A stretch of DNA of 64,000 nucleotides from Lysobacter soli (GTDB taxonomy: Bacteria; Pseudomonadota; Gammaproteobacteria; Xanthomonadales; Xanthomonadaceae): NCBI RefSeq assembly GCF_003382285.1, contig NZ_QTJR01000003.1:124001-188000 (forward strand), written 5' to 3'. Shown here piece by piece: positions 54,231 through 64,000 of this stretch. The notes below the pieces were generated by a model. The model was not told where the DNA came from. It did no database searches and saw only the letters and a program-made list of their open reading frames with translations. The position numbers and the translations under genes are program-made. Each line of letters starts with the position of its first letter. Position 1 is the stretch's first letter.

Positions 54231-55508
54231 CTACAGACGCGCGTCGACCTCGTCGCGCGGATACAGGCTCTTGATGTCGTAGAGCAGCGCATGCGGCTTG
54301 CCAAAAGCGCGCGCGCCCTTCGCCCCGAGTTCCCGGAACTGATCGTGCGCGACGGCCAGTACGACCGCGTCGTAGGCGCCTAGCGGTGGCTGTGCAACCA
54401 GTTCGATCCCGTACGCTTCACGCGCCTCGTCGGCCTGCGCCCACGGATCGTGGATGTCGACCTTCGCCCGGTACTCGCCGAACTTCTGCGCCAGTTCGAC
54501 CACGCGTGTGTTGCGCAGGTCCGCGCAGTTTTCCTTGAACGTCAGCCCGAGTATCAGGATGCGCGATCCGGCGACGGCGATGTCGCGCTGGATCATCAGC
54601 TTCACCACGTCGGTCGCAACGTGCTCGCCCATCGCATCGTTGATGCGCCGGCAGGCCAGCAGGATGTCGGGGTAATACCCGGCCGCCTGCGCTTTCTGGA
54701 TGAGATAGTACGGATCGACACCGATGCAGTGCCCGCCGACCAGACCCGGCCGGAACGGCAGGAAATTCCATTTGGTTCCCGCCGCTTCCAGCACTTCGGT
54801 CGTATCGATGCCCAGACGCTGGAAGATCAGCGCGAACTCGTTCACCAGCGCGATGTTCGCGTCGCGCTGCGTGTTCTCGATGACCTTCGATGCCTCCGCG
54901 ACGCGGATGCTGGACGCCTTGTGCGTCCCGGCCTTGATGATGCCGCGATAGAGCGCGTCGACGAACTCGGCCGTTTCCGGTGTGGAACCCGACGTCACCT
55001 TCGGGATGTCGACCAGCCTGCGCTGCCGGTCGCCTGGATTGATCCGCTCGGGGCTGTAGCCGACGAAGAAATCCTCGTTGAACGTGAGCCCGGACACGCG
55101 TTCGAGTTCGGGAACGCAGATCTCTTCCGTCGCCCCGGGGTACACCGTCGACTCGTAGATCACCGTGTCGCCTTTCTTCAGTGCACCGGCGATCGTGCGA
55201 CTGGCTTCAACGAGCGGACGGAAATCCGGCCGCTTGTATTCGTCGACGGGCGTGGGGACCGTCACGACGAAGACATTGCAGGTGCGCAGTTCAGCGGCGT
55301 TCGCGACGAAGCGGAGCCGCGAAGCGGCCGCGATTTCATGCGCGTCTGCCTCGCCGTTATCGTCCTGCCCGGTTTGAAGCGTGGCGACGCGGGCATCGTC
55401 GATGTCGTAGCCGATCGTCTCGTGATGCTGGCCGAACGCCACCGCCAGTGGCAGGCCGACGTAACCCAGACCGACGACCGCAATACGAATCTCGACCGAA
55501 TCCGACAT
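54231..55508 (-). CDS. Nucleotide-sugar dehydrogenase (WbpA/TviB type)
   Basis: 425 residues. The NAD-binding VVGLGYVGLPLAVAF (11-25) and catalytic Cys261 in GLVGGHCIGVDPYY identify the UDP-glucose/GDP-mannose dehydrogenase family. YSPERINPGDRQRR places it with UDP-N-acetylglucosamine or -galactosamine 6-dehydrogenases, which make uronic acids for O-antigen or capsule. Only one glycan gene is here, so the product pathway is elsewhere. Confidence 0.9.
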   Translation of the reverse strand: MSDSVEIRIAVVGLGYVGLPLAVAFGQHHETIGYDIDDARVATLQTGQDDNGEADAHEIAAASRLRFVANAAELRTCNVFVVTVPTPVDEYKRPDFRPLVEASRTIAGALKKGDTVIYESTVYPGATEEICVPELERVSGLTFNEDFFVGYSPERINPGDRQRRLVDIPKVTSGSTPETAEFVDALYRGIIKAGTHKASSIRVAEASKVIENTQRDANIALVNEFALIFQRLGIDTTEVLEAAGTKWNFLPFRPGLVGGHCIGVDPYYLIQKAQAAGYYPDILLACRRINDAMGEHVATDVVKLMIQRDIAVAGSRILILGLTFKENCADLRNTRVVELAQKFGEYRAKVDIHDPWAQADEAREAYGIELVAQPPLGAYDAVVLAVAHDQFRELGAKGARAFGKPHALLYDIKSLYPRDEVDARL

Positions 55509-55594
55509 CCCCAGCCCTCTTGCGCGGCATCCCGCGATGCTTGAGCGCATTGTACGGGGTGGCCACCGCGCGCATTCCAGCGCCGGGCGCCGCC

Positions 55595-56194
55595 TCAATC
55601 GCGGTGATAGATCGTCAGATCGTCGCCGGCCGCGATCACCAGGCTGCGTCCGGAGAAGGAAAAGCCGCATGCGTGGATTTCCGGATCGCTTTCGATGCGG
55701 GTAAAGCGTGCCTCGTCGTCCTCATGGCACACGAACAGCGCGCTCCCCGGCGGCACCAGCAGAACGTCCTGTGTGGGCCATTCGAGCGTGACCAGTTCGA
55801 GCGACCAGCCGTCCTCCGTCGCACGCGGCAGGCCTCCGCCCTTGTGCCCGGCGATGGCGACATCGACATGCTCGAGCGGGCCGATGCCCCTCGCCTGGAG
55901 CAGGTGTTGCGGGCGGGGGCTGTCGCGCTGCGTCCCGCCCTTGCGCGCGATTTTCTCGCCGCTGGCGCAGTCGATGACGCCGAGGCTGTCGCGCGACACG
56001 ACCAGTAGCAGTTCGCTCTCGCGATCGAATCCGATCGCTTCCAGTTGCGGCACCGCGAACACGCCGGAAACGCGCCACGGGGATGGCGGCGGAGTAAGCG
56101 GTGTCGTGCGGATCTGCCGGCGTATCGGGCCGAGGTAGCGGGCAGCAGATTCGAGTTCGGCGCGACGGCGCCGGGTGCGAAGGAGTGTGAGCAT
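55595..56194 (-). CDS. Hypothetical protein
   Basis: 199 residues with a basic N-terminus ([15 protein letters not shown]) and then beta-rich sequence (LEAIGFDRESELLLVVSRDSLGVIDC; EIHACGFSFSGRSLVIAAGDDLTIYH) that looks like WD-type blades. No known family recognised. It lies 86 bp upstream of the dehydrogenase on the same strand. Confidence 0.7.
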   Translation of the reverse strand: MLTLLRTRRRRAELESAARYLGPIRRQIRTTPLTPPPSPWRVSGVFAVPQLEAIGFDRESELLLVVSRDSLGVIDCASGEKIARKGGTQRDSPRPQHLLQARGIGPLEHVDVAIAGHKGGGLPRATEDGWSLELVTLEWPTQDVLLVPPGSALFVCHEDDEARFTRIESDPEIHACGFSFSGRSLVIAAGDDLTIYHRD

Positions 56195-56377
56195 TGCAGC
56201 GCATGCTCGGCACGCCTGGTCAGGAGCGCCGGATCGTCAGAGGGAAACCATCCGGAACTTCCGGCGGTGCGACACGCAGGCGGCGGGCCGTCTGCGATGC
56301 GAAGAATGGTAGGTAGCGGCTCCGACGCAGGCCATGGGAATAGTCCGATTAAGGTCGGAAAATCCTGATACGGAGGT

Positions 56378-56464
56378 TGGTGCCCGGACCCGGGATCGAA
56401 CCGGGACGGCCGCGAGGCCGGCAGATTTTAAGTCTGCTGCGTCTACCTGTTCCGCCATCCGGGC
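56378..56464 (-). tRNA. tRNA-Leu(UAA)
   Basis: 87 nt on the minus strand. GCCCGGA acceptor, anticodon loop CTTAAAA (UAA), long variable arm, CCA encoded. Third of the Gly-Cys-Leu series. Confidence 0.97.
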
Positions 56465-56531
56465 TGGAGCGCGTGCGTAGCTTACGCGACGGTGGTGCGC
56501 GCGCCGAACGCGGCCGGTCGAGGCGCCAAAG

Positions 56532-56559
56532 AAAAAGCCCGACCTTTCGGTCGGGCTTT
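56532..56559 (-). terminator. Terminator between tRNA-Cys and tRNA-Leu
   Basis: On the minus strand AAAGCCCGACC-GAAA-GGTCGGGCTTT is followed by TTTTC. Confidence 0.88.
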
Positions 56560-56568
56560 CGTTCTTTC

Positions 56569-56642
56569 TGGAGGCCTGGGTCGGAATTGAACCGGCGTAC
56601 GCGGATTTGCAGTCCGCTGCATAACCACTCTGCCACCAGGCC
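56569..56642 (-). tRNA. tRNA-Cys(GCA)
   Basis: 74 nt on the minus strand. GGCCTGG/CCAGGCC acceptor, anticodon loop CTGCAAA (GCA), T discriminator, encoded CCA. Confidence 0.97.
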
Positions 56643-56724
56643 GGTGACTGGAATCCGTGGAACCTGGATCGGATCCGGGATTCTTTCATATTCCAAGCCC
56701 GTTCACGCACGGGGACCTGAAACA

Positions 56725-56750
56725 ACAAGGCCCCGAGAACGGGGCCTTGT
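56725..56750 (-). terminator. Terminator-like hairpin between tRNA-Gly and tRNA-Cys
   Basis: ACAAGGCCCCG and CGGGGCCTTGT form an 11-bp stem; on the minus strand TGTTTC follows, a weak T tract. Confidence 0.8.
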
Positions 56751-56757
56751 CAGAAAC

Positions 56758-56833
<76 letters not shown>

Positions 56834-56986
56834 TGAGGAACCGACATTTTAGGCATGGAATGAAAAGTGTCAACACCTTTTTCACTCCGTGGGAAATCCC
56901 GTCAGCGGACTTCCCGAACCACCGACCTGGCTGCCAACTCCCGGTCGAATCGTCGAACGCGTCTGCGTTCGCGATGCGCATATTCT

Positions 56987-57553
56987 CTATGAACGCGCGT
57001 CTTCGCGCAACACCGGCCACGCTGCACGAAGGTACGCAAGACCCGACCACAGCGTCAGCAATGCAGCAGCCGCGAGCAGCCATTCGCCGATCACGAAAAT
57101 ATTCAGTCCGTAGAACGGCTCCTGATAAAGCAGGCACACGAGCGCCACCATCTGCACGATCGTCTTGATCTTGCCGATCGTCGCGACCTTCACCGTCGCA
57201 CGCTGGCCGAGTTCGGCCATCCACTCGCGCAGCGCGGAGACGGCGATCTCGCGACCGATGATCACCGCTGCCCACAGCGCCATCCACACGGTCGGATGCT
57301 TCTGCACGGTGAGCAGCAACGCGATCGCGACCATGAGCTTGTCGGCCACCGGATCGAGGAACGCGCCGAACGCCGAGAACTGGTTGTAACGCCGCGCGAT
57401 CCAGCCATCGAGCCAGTCGGTGATCGACGCGAACGCGAAGATGAAAGCGGCCGCGAAATTCGTCCACTTGTAGGGCAGGTAGAAGACCAGCACCAGCACC
57501 GGGATCAGCATGATCCGCAGCAGGGTCAGCATGGTGGGTACGGTCAACTTCAT
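56987..57553 (-). CDS. pgsA: CDP-diacylglycerol-glycerol-3-phosphate 3-phosphatidyltransferase
   Basis: 188 residues with about five transmembrane helices. DWLDGWIARRYNQFSAFGAFLDPVADK carries the full CDP-alcohol phosphotransferase motif (D-x2-DG-x2-AR-x8-G-x3-D-x3-D). It makes phosphatidylglycerol phosphate in the inner membrane. The ATG overlaps the uvrC stop by 4 bp, the same uvrC-pgsA arrangement as in E. coli. Confidence 0.97.
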   Translation of the reverse strand: MKLTVPTMLTLLRIMLIPVLVLVFYLPYKWTNFAAAFIFAFASITDWLDGWIARRYNQFSAFGAFLDPVADKLMVAIALLLTVQKHPTVWMALWAAVIIGREIAVSALREWMAELGQRATVKVATIGKIKTIVQMVALVCLLYQEPFYGLNIFVIGEWLLAAAALLTLWSGLAYLRAAWPVLREDARS

Positions 57554-59454
57554 CCTTCGCTCCGCGCGTCGCCGGTCGTTTCGGTCGTGTCCGATGGGGT
57601 GGGCGGTCGTTCGACGGGCTTGTCGGGCACGTCCAGCCCGTGAAGGGTCGCATAGATGCGCTCGGCCAGCGCGTCATTGATGCCGTCCACGCGCGCGATC
57701 TCCTCGATGCCCGCTGCCTTCAGCCCGCCCAGTCCGCCGAAATGCCGCAACAGATTAGCGCGACGGCGCGGGCCGATGCCGGCGATGTCTTCCAGGCGGC
57801 TCGTGTTGCGCGCCTTCTGGCGGCGCCCCCGGTGGCCGGTGATGGCGAAACGGTGCGCTTCGTCGCGAACCTGCTGCACCAATTGGAGGGCCGGCGACTC
57901 GGCGCCTGGACGCACCGTCCGTCCGTCGGGGAGCAGCAGCTCCTCCTCGCCGGGCCGGCGCTCCGGTCCCTTGGCCACGCCGACCAGCGCGACGCCTTCG
58001 ACACCGAGGTCATCCAGCACCGCCCTCGCCTGCGCGACCTGCCCCGCGCCGCCGTCGATCAGCAGGATGTCGGGCGTCACGCCGCCCTCTTCCATCGCGC
58101 GACGGAAACGGCGCTCGATCGCCTGATGCATCGCGGCGTAATCGTCGCCCGGCTCGATGCCGGAGATGTTGAAGCGACGGTATTGCCCGCGTACCGGCCC
58201 CTGCGCATCGAACACCACGCACGAGGCGACGGTCGCCTCGCCCATCGTGTGGCTGATGTCGAAACACTCGATGCGCGATGGCAGCGCCTCCAGCCCGAGC
58301 AGTTCGCGCAAGCCTTCCGCACGCGTGTGCTGTGCGGCGTGGCTGGTGCGTTCGGCGGCGAGCGCGAGTTCCGCATTGCGACGCGCCAGGTCGACGTAGC
58401 CAGCGCGTTCGGCGCGCACGTTGCACTTGATCTGCACGCGGCGATCCGACGTGCTCGACAGCGCATGTTCGATCAGGTCGCGGTCGGGAATGTCGCGATC
58501 GAGCACGATTTCGCGTGGTGGCGTCTGTTCGCCGTAGTACTGCGATACGAACGCGGCGAGCACTTCTTCAGCGTTCTCGCTGCCGTTGGTCTTCGGGAAG
58601 AACGCGCGCGTGCCGAGGTTGCGGCCGTCGCGGAACGCCAGCAGCAATACGCACGCGGTGACGCCGTGCATCGCGATCGCCAGCACGTCGAGGTCCGCTG
58701 CGCGGCCATCGACGTACTGTCGCGCCTGCAGGCTGCGGATCGACTGCAACAGGTCCCGCAGGCGCGCGGCTTCCTCGAAATCGAGCCGCACGCTCGCGGC
58801 TTCCATCGACTTGGCCAGTTCCTCGCTGAGCTCGTCGCTGCGGCCTTCCAGGAACAGGCCCGAACGCCGCACGCTTTCGGCGTAATCGCGCGCCGGCACC
58901 AGGCCGACGCACGGCGCACTGCAGCGCCCGATCTGGTGCTGCAGGCACGGCCGCGAACGGTTACGGAAGACGCTGTCCTCGCAGCTGCGCAGCTTGAAGA
59001 GCTTGTGCATGAGGTTGAGCGTGTCGCGCACGGCGCCGACGCTCGCGTACGGACCGAAGTAACGCCCCGGGATCGAACGCGGCCCGCGATGCATGGCGAT
59101 ACGCGGCCAGGCTTCCTGCGTCATCAGCACGTAGGGGTAGCTCTTGTCGTCGCGCAGCAGCACGTTGTAGCGCGGCTTCAGCGACTTGATGAGCTGGTTT
59201 TCCAGGATCAGCGCCTCGGCCTCGGTGCGCGTCACCGTGACTTCCATGCGAGCGGTCTGCGCCAGCATCGCCATGATGCGGGCCGACTTCGGCGTGGCGT
59301 TGAAGTAGCTGGAGACGCGGTTCTTCAGCGCGCCGGCCTTGCCGACGTACAGCACGGCATCGTCCGCCGCGATCATCCGGTAGACGCCGGGCGCGGTGCT
59401 CAGGTGCTTGACGAAGGCCTTTCCGTCGAAGGCCGGTGCGGCGGCGAGGCTCAT
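57550..59454 (-). CDS. uvrC: Excinuclease ABC subunit C
   Basis: 634 residues. The N-terminal GIY-YIG endonuclease (GVYRMI...VLYVGKAGALKNRVSSYF), UVR motif (DELSEELAKSMEAASVRLDFEEAARLRD), RNase H-like 5' nuclease (FDISHTMGEATVASCVVFD; LLIDGGAGQV) and C-terminal double HhH (LEDIAGIGPRRRANLLRHFG) are complete. It makes both incisions in nucleotide excision repair. Coupled to pgsA. Confidence 0.98.
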   Translation of the reverse strand: MSLAAAPAFDGKAFVKHLSTAPGVYRMIAADDAVLYVGKAGALKNRVSSYFNATPKSARIMAMLAQTARMEVTVTRTEAEALILENQLIKSLKPRYNVLLRDDKSYPYVLMTQEAWPRIAMHRGPRSIPGRYFGPYASVGAVRDTLNLMHKLFKLRSCEDSVFRNRSRPCLQHQIGRCSAPCVGLVPARDYAESVRRSGLFLEGRSDELSEELAKSMEAASVRLDFEEAARLRDLLQSIRSLQARQYVDGRAADLDVLAIAMHGVTACVLLLAFRDGRNLGTRAFFPKTNGSENAEEVLAAFVSQYYGEQTPPREIVLDRDIPDRDLIEHALSSTSDRRVQIKCNVRAERAGYVDLARRNAELALAAERTSHAAQHTRAEGLRELLGLEALPSRIECFDISHTMGEATVASCVVFDAQGPVRGQYRRFNISGIEPGDDYAAMHQAIERRFRRAMEEGGVTPDILLIDGGAGQVAQARAVLDDLGVEGVALVGVAKGPERRPGEEELLLPDGRTVRPGAESPALQLVQQVRDEAHRFAITGHRGRRQKARNTSRLEDIAGIGPRRRANLLRHFGGLGGLKAAGIEEIARVDGINDALAERIYATLHGLDVPDKPVERPPTPSDTTETTGDARSEG

Positions 59455-59637
59455 CTACGCCCGGGCCCGGAAGGCGTGTCGCAGGCGCGCGCGACACGAC
59501 ACGAGGTCGAGGCGCAGGACGGGACGATGGCGGGAATTGCAGTCATGAACATCGGCTCAGGGATGGGGCCGATTATGCGTCAGGGCAAGGCGACAGACCG
59601 TGCGCGGCCTGCCCTGCGGACAGATCCGGGCGGCCGT

Positions 59638-60132
59638 TCAGCCCAGGCGCGACGGGTATTCGCGGCGCAGCCTCGCGATTGCGCCATCGGCAGCGCGATC
59701 GAGCAGCTGGTAAACATGCTCGAACTGCGATGCCCCGCCCGTGTACGGGTCCGGGATTTCGCCTTCGTCCTCCACACCGGCCCAGTCCAGCAGCAGCGCG
59801 ATGCGCGCGTGCGCATCGGCCGGCGCGCGGGCGCGGACGTCGCGCAGGTTGGCGCGATCGGCGCAGAGCAGCCAGTCGAACCGGCGATAGTCCGACGCCG
59901 ACAGCTGCCGAGCACGCAAGCCGGCGATGTCGACGCCGTGGCTGGCGGCGTTGGCGATCGCCCGTCGATCCGGCGGCTCGCCGACGTGCCAGTCGCCGGT
60001 GCCGGCCGAATCGAGTTCCACGCGCCCGGCGAGCGTCGAGGCGGCAATACGCGCGCGCAGCACGCCTTCGGCCACGGGCGAACGGCAGATGTTGCCCAGG
60101 CACACCACGAGCAGGCGGACGGGCTCAGCCAT
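59638..60132 (-). CDS. Low-molecular-weight protein tyrosine phosphatase
   Basis: 164 residues from the ATG at 60132, overlapping the kdsB stop by 8 bp. Cys11 in VCLGNICRS is the P-loop nucleophile; the catalytic Asp lies in PDPYTGG. Such phosphatases (Wzb/Etp type) regulate polysaccharide export kinases, which suits its place next to LPS genes. No tyrosine kinase gene is in view. Confidence 0.93.
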   Translation of the reverse strand: MAEPVRLLVVCLGNICRSPVAEGVLRARIAASTLAGRVELDSAGTGDWHVGEPPDRRAIANAASHGVDIAGLRARQLSASDYRRFDWLLCADRANLRDVRARAPADAHARIALLLDWAGVEDEGEIPDPYTGGASQFEHVYQLLDRAADGAIARLRREYPSRLG

Positions 60133-60904
60133 GACCGCTGGCGATCCAGGCTTCGGCGCGGGCAAGGTCTTCCGGCGTGTCGACGCCCGGGGGGAACGGC
60201 TCCGGCGTCACGCCGACGGCGATGCGATAGCCGGCCTCGAGCACGCGCAGTTGTTCCAGCGATTCGATCTGCTCCAGGCGGCCCGGCGGCAGCGCTGCGA
60301 AGCGCTGGAGGAAACCGGCGCGGTAGCCGTAGATGCCGATGTGGCGCAGCCAGTGGCCGCCTTCGGGCATGCGGCTGCGGTCGCGGGCGAACGCATCGCG
60401 CGGCCACGGGATGGGCGCGCGGCTGAAGTACAGCGCGCTGCCGTCGTCGGCGCGCACGAGCTTCACCGCGTTCGGATCGAACAGGGTTTCGACGTCGGTG
60501 ACGGGTGCGGCCAGCGTCGCCATTTCCGTGTCGCCGACGCGCATGAGCTCGGCCACGGCGCGGATGCCCGCCGCCGGCGCGAAGGGCTCGTCGCCCTGCA
60601 GGTTCACCACGATGGTTTCATCGCTCCAGCCGGCGATGCGGGCGCATTCGGCCAGGCGATCGGTGCCGGAGGCGTGGTCCGCCGACGTCATCGCGACGCG
60701 CACGCCGGCGCCTTCCAGGGCGGTGGCGATGCGGTCGTCGTCGGTGGCGATCCAGACCTCGCGCGCGCCGGCGGTCAGCGCACGTCGCGCGACGTGCAGC
60801 ACGAGCGGTTCGCCGGCGAGCAGGCGCAGCGGCTTGCCCGGCAGGCGGCTGGCGGCGTAACGCGCGGGAATGGCGACGACGAAATCGGGCGCAGTGGCAT
60901 TCAT
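60125..60904 (-). CDS. kdsB: 3-deoxy-manno-octulosonate cytidylyltransferase
   Basis: 259 residues from the ATG at 60904, which overlaps the lpxK stop by 4 bp. [36 protein letters not shown] and [12 protein letters not shown] are KdsB motifs. It activates Kdo as CMP-Kdo for the LPS inner core. Confidence 0.97.
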   Translation of the reverse strand: MNATAPDFVVAIPARYAASRLPGKPLRLLAGEPLVLHVARRALTAGAREVWIATDDDRIATALEGAGVRVAMTSADHASGTDRLAECARIAGWSDETIVVNLQGDEPFAPAAGIRAVAELMRVGDTEMATLAAPVTDVETLFDPNAVKLVRADDGSALYFSRAPIPWPRDAFARDRSRMPEGGHWLRHIGIYGYRAGFLQRFAALPPGRLEQIESLEQLRVLEAGYRIAVGVTPEPFPPGVDTPEDLARAEAWIASGHG

Positions 60905-61944
60905 GCGGTCTTCGCTCCTGATGCGCGGCCGTCGCGATACTCGCGCGCCTTCGCCGAGATGCGGTCCAGCAGGCTCACCCAGAACGCTTCCGGCAGTTCC
61001 GCGCGCACCGGCACGGAGTAGAAGCGCTCGTCGGCGAACGCGGTGCACTTCACCGCGTCCTTCTCGGTCATGAGCACGGGAAGTTCACGGCTGCCGAACT
61101 CGAAATCGCTGGCCTGGTACTGGTGATGGTCGGAAAACGCGTGCGGCACGACGGCGATGCCGAACTCGCGCAACGTCGAGAAGAAGCGCTCCGGATCGCC
61201 GATGCCCGCAACCGCGTGCACGCGCTGGCCGGAGAACGAGCCGACCTTGCGTGGGCGGCCGCCGAGCATGGGATCGGCCATGTCGGCGACCAGTCGCATC
61301 GACCACTCGCCGAACCCCGTATCGCAGCCGCCAGTACCGACGTTCACGACGCGAAAATCGCAGGCCTGCGCGCGATCGGGCAATTCGCGCATCGGGCCGG
61401 CGGGCAGCAAGCGGCCGTTGCCGTAGCGACGCCGGCCGTCGACCACTTCGATCTCGATATCGCGCGCAAGGCGGTAATGCTGCAGGCCGTCGTCGCAGAT
61501 GACCAGATCGCAACCGGCCTGCACCAGCGCCTTAGCCGCGGCCGCACGATCCTTGTCGACGCGCACGGGCGCGCCGGTGCGCTGCGCGATTAGCACCGGT
61601 TCGTCGCCGGACAGCGCGGCGTCGCTCTTGGAATCGACCCAGCGCGCGGTGCCGGCGTCGTCGCGACCGTAGCCGCGGCTCGCCACCCCGGGATTCCAGC
61701 CTTCGGCGCGCAGCCGTTCGACCAGCGCGATCGTCAGCGGCGTCTTGCCCGCGCCGCCGGCGGTCAGATTGCCGACAACGAGTACCGGCACGCCGGGATG
61801 CCCGCGCTTGAGCCAGCCCTTGCGATACGCGCGGCGGCGCAAACCCGAAACGGCGCCGTATACGCCCGACAACAGGCGCGCGCCGAACGGGACCGGCAGG
61901 TCGCCGTACCAGTATGCGGGGGGATTCACCGGGCCCTTGCTCAT
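60901..61944 (-). CDS. lpxK: Tetraacyldisaccharide 4'-kinase
   Basis: 347 residues from the ATG at 61944, with GAGGAAGG upstream; a longer frame to 62109 was rejected. The P-loop is [13 protein letters not shown]. It phosphorylates the lipid A precursor to lipid IVA at the inner membrane. It lies between msbA and kdsB in a lipid A operon. Confidence 0.96.
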   Translation of the reverse strand: MSKGPVNPPAYWYGDLPVPFGARLLSGVYGAVSGLRRRAYRKGWLKRGHPGVPVLVVGNLTAGGAGKTPLTIALVERLRAEGWNPGVASRGYGRDDAGTARWVDSKSDAALSGDEPVLIAQRTGAPVRVDKDRAAAAKALVQAGCDLVICDDGLQHYRLARDIEIEVVDGRRRYGNGRLLPAGPMRELPDRAQACDFRVVNVGTGGCDTGFGEWSMRLVADMADPMLGGRPRKVGSFSGQRVHAVAGIGDPERFFSTLREFGIAVVPHAFSDHHQYQASDFEFGSRELPVLMTEKDAVKCTAFADERFYSVPVRAELPEAFWVSLLDRISAKAREYRDGRASGAKTA

Positions 61945-62029
61945 CTTGCCTTCCTCATCGAGCCGTCGGTCGAATGCGTCTTCGTGCAGCGTGCCTTCGC
62001 CGGGTTCGTCTTCACCACCGGGCCCTGCC

Positions 62030-63778
62030 TCATTCGGCCTCGCGGAACTGCATGCGGTGCAGGTGCGCGTAGAGCCCGCCCATGGCGAGCAGTTCCGCAT
62101 GCGTACCACGCTCGACGATGCGGCCCTGGTCGAGCACCAGCACCTGGTCGGCGTGTTCGATCGTCGACAGGCGATGCGCGATGACCAGCGTGGTGCGGTT
62201 GGGCATCAACGTGTCCAGCGCGCCCTGCACGAGGCGTTCGGATTCGGTGTCGAGCGCGGCGGTGGCTTCGTCGAGGATGAGGATCGGCGCGTCCTTCAGC
62301 ATCGCGCGCGCGATCGCCAGCCGCTGCCGCTGGCCGCCGGACAACTTGCCGCCCTTGGCGCCGATGTCGGTCTGCAGGCCTTCCGGCAGGCGTTCGACGA
62401 ATTCCATCGCATTGGCGCCGCGCACGGCGCGTTCGAGCGCCTCCGGGTCGGACGCCTGCATTTCGCCGAACGCGACGTTCGCCGCGACCGTGCCGTCGAA
62501 CAGCATCACCTGTTGGCCAACGAGCGCGACCTGGCGCCGCAGGTCCTCAAGGCGATAGTCCTGCAGCGGATGGCCGTCGAGCAGGATCTGCCCGGATTCG
62601 ATGTCGTAGAAGCGCGGGATCAGCTTGATGAGCGTCGACTTGCCGCTGCCGGAACGGCCGACGATCGCGGTCACCGTCCCGGGGCGCGCCTCGAAGGTGA
62701 TGTCGGACAGCGCGGGCTCGGCCTGGCCGGGATAGCGCGCGGTTACGTGGCGGAATTCGAGCAGGCCCTGCGCGCGGTCGAGCGGCTGCGTGCCGCTGTC
62801 GACTTCGTCCGGCGTGTCGATCACGTCGAACAGGCGCTCGGCCGAGGCGACGCCACGCTGCAGCATGCCCTGCACGTTGGTCAGCTGCTTCAGCGCGGGA
62901 ATCACGGCGAGCATCGCGACCATGAGGCTGACGAATTCGCCGGCGGTCAAGCGGCCCTGCATGGCTTCGCGCCCGGCGAAGAACAACAGCATCGCCAGGC
63001 CGATCGCGCCCATCAGCTGGACCATCGCCGATGAAATGCTGCGCGTGGATTCGACCTTCAGGCTCAGGCGCAGGTGGTGGTTCGCCTGGCCGGTATAGCG
63101 CGAAAGTTCGGTCGCCTGCGCGCCGTAGACCTTCACTTCCTGGTGGTTCGAGAGCGCCTGGTCGGCGGACTGCAGCAGCTGTGCCCCGCTCTCCTGGATG
63201 CGATGGCCGATGCGGCGGTAACGACGGCCGACCTTGTCCATCGTCCATGCCAGCAGCGGACCGAGCAGCAGCACCGCGAGCGTCACGCGCCAGCTGGTGT
63301 AAAGCATCACGCCGAGCATCACCAGCACCTGCAGCGACTGCTGCAGCATCACCTTGGCCGCGTCGATGGCGGCCTGCGCGACCTGGTCGCTGTCCGAGCC
63401 CAGGCGCGTGAGCATCGAGGACACCGGCTCGGTGTCGAAACGCAGGCCCGGCAGGCGCAGGTACTTGCCCAGCACCTGCACGCGCAGGTCGCGCGCGATG
63501 CTGCGGCCGGCCCGAGCCATGAAGGTGTCGGTGAGGTAACCCGCGATGCCGCGCGCGACGAAGATGCCGATGATCGCCAGCGGCAGCACGAGGCTGACGT
63601 TCGGATTGCGGGTGACGAAGGTCTCGTCGACCATCGGGTTCATCAGCTTGGCGAACGCGCCCGCCGCGCCGGCTTCGATCAGCATGCCGACCAGCGCCAC
63701 GACGAGTACGCCGCGATACGGCGCGACGAAATGCAGCAACCGTCGGTAGATTTTCCCGGCGGAGACCTCGCGACTCAC
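62030..63778 (-). CDS. msbA: Lipid A export ATP-binding/permease protein
   Basis: 582 residues from a GTG at 63778 (GAGG upstream), overlapping the exbD stop by 4 bp. Six transmembrane helices (about 20-300) precede an ABC domain with Walker [10 protein letters not shown], signature [14 protein letters not shown] and Walker [12 protein letters not shown]. It flips lipid A-core across the inner membrane. Confidence 0.97.
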   Translation of the reverse strand: MSREVSAGKIYRRLLHFVAPYRGVLVVALVGMLIEAGAAGAFAKLMNPMVDETFVTRNPNVSLVLPLAIIGIFVARGIAGYLTDTFMARAGRSIARDLRVQVLGKYLRLPGLRFDTEPVSSMLTRLGSDSDQVAQAAIDAAKVMLQQSLQVLVMLGVMLYTSWRVTLAVLLLGPLLAWTMDKVGRRYRRIGHRIQESGAQLLQSADQALSNHQEVKVYGAQATELSRYTGQANHHLRLSLKVESTRSISSAMVQLMGAIGLAMLLFFAGREAMQGRLTAGEFVSLMVAMLAVIPALKQLTNVQGMLQRGVASAERLFDVIDTPDEVDSGTQPLDRAQGLLEFRHVTARYPGQAEPALSDITFEARPGTVTAIVGRSGSGKSTLIKLIPRFYDIESGQILLDGHPLQDYRLEDLRRQVALVGQQVMLFDGTVAANVAFGEMQASDPEALERAVRGANAMEFVERLPEGLQTDIGAKGGKLSGGQRQRLAIARAMLKDAPILILDEATAALDTESERLVQGALDTLMPNRTTLVIAHRLSTIEHADQVLVLDQGRIVERGTHAELLAMGGLYAHLHRMQFREAE

Positions 63779-64000
63779 TTCTTCGCCTCTGCCGCCGCCT
63801 CATGCGTCTGCGGCGCGGTCGCGTTCATGACCTTGCGGAAACCGAGCTGGCCGAGCGCGTCGTACACGGTGACGACGGCCTGGTACGGCGTGCGCGCGTC
63901 GGCGCGCAGCATCACCGGGCGGTCGCGGTCGTTGCCCGCCACTTCGGCGATGGTGCTCTTGAGCGATTCGACGTCGCTGCGCAGCACTTCGCGGTCGTCG
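63775..64000 (-). CDS. exbD: ExbD/TolR-family protein, C-terminal part (runs off the window)
   Basis: The frame is open to the window end, so this is the last about 75 residues of a biopolymer transport protein. DRPVMLRADARTPYQAVVTVYDALGQLGFRKVMNAT is the ExbD periplasmic domain. With ExbB, which would lie beyond the end, it energises TonB. The exbD-msbA-lpxK-kdsB order is shared by xanthomonads. Confidence 0.92.
   Translation of the reverse strand, partial: DDREVLRSDVESLKSTIAEVAGNDRDRPVMLRADARTPYQAVVTVYDALGQLGFRKVMNATAPQTHEAAAEAKK

Noticed and set aside
57640-60426. Long plus-strand open frame (about 930 codons)
   Set aside because: Antisense to uvrC, the phosphatase and kdsB; no recognisable domain.

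Overview
The window is high-GC Gram-negative chromosome, and gene content and order point to the Lysobacteraceae/Xanthomonadaceae (Lysobacter-like). Evidence: LPS and lipid A genes (exbD-msbA-lpxK-kdsB), a pheA-hisC-aroA run, many TonB, lipoprotein and signal-peptide features, and several families of palindromic intergenic repeats of the kind common in xanthomonads. No rRNA, CRISPR array, prophage, integrase or transposase was found. Five tRNA genes are present. Species assignment is inference only.

Region 1-8.7 kb is the most accessory part. It opens with a truncated carboxymuconolactone decarboxylase, two alpha/beta hydrolases and a small fossil of a DUF1214 protein. Next is a compact arsenic operon (3.4-5.7 kb): arsR, arsI, a single-ORF arsN2-arsC fusion, and an aquaporin-type arsenite channel in place of an Acr3/ArsB pump. 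After it come a five-copy 42-bp tandem repeat, a secreted protease-inhibitor-like protein, and a low-GC islet next to tRNA-Ser that carries a frameshifted gene with an HEPN-like R-x4-H motif.

Region 8.9-26 kb is mostly housekeeping: LysR/azoR divergent pair, serS, a TonB-like protein, an O-antigen-ligase-like protein, the serC-pheA-hisC-aroA operon for serine and aromatic amino acids (4-bp overlaps), the MsrP-MsrQ periplasmic methionine sulfoxide repair pair, a membrane FHA protein, a PHA-granule-associated protein, a patatin phospholipase, and a DUF72/flavoprotein pair.

Region 26.5-42 kb holds secreted or enzymatic singletons: an M14 carboxypeptidase, a three-module lipoprotein (YbaY, MliC and C-terminal domains), a beta-propeller/LytM fusion, ThpR, AlkB, Uup, an MpaB-type oxygenase, SelO and a periplasmic amidohydrolase. 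A 660-bp non-coding stretch at 42.0-42.7 kb carries tandem repeats and a large multi-hairpin element.

Region 42.7-56.2 kb: DEAD-box helicase with a DbpA-type RNA-binding tail, DMT transporter, glutamine amidotransferase, phasin, a membrane Mrr-like protein, then a fatty acyl-CoA reductase divergent from an acyl-CoA-binding protein and a TetR regulator. This last set is a plausible fatty alcohol/wax ester unit. It is followed by a TPR-like protein, an orphan response regulator, tRNA-Val, a second (glutaredoxin-type) arsenate reductase and a nucleotide-sugar dehydrogenase.

Region 56.3-64 kb: uvrC-pgsA followed by tRNA-Gly, tRNA-Cys and tRNA-Leu (the order also seen at E. coli glyW-cysT-leuZ), then the exbD-msbA-lpxK-kdsB-protein tyrosine phosphatase operon, which runs off the window end.
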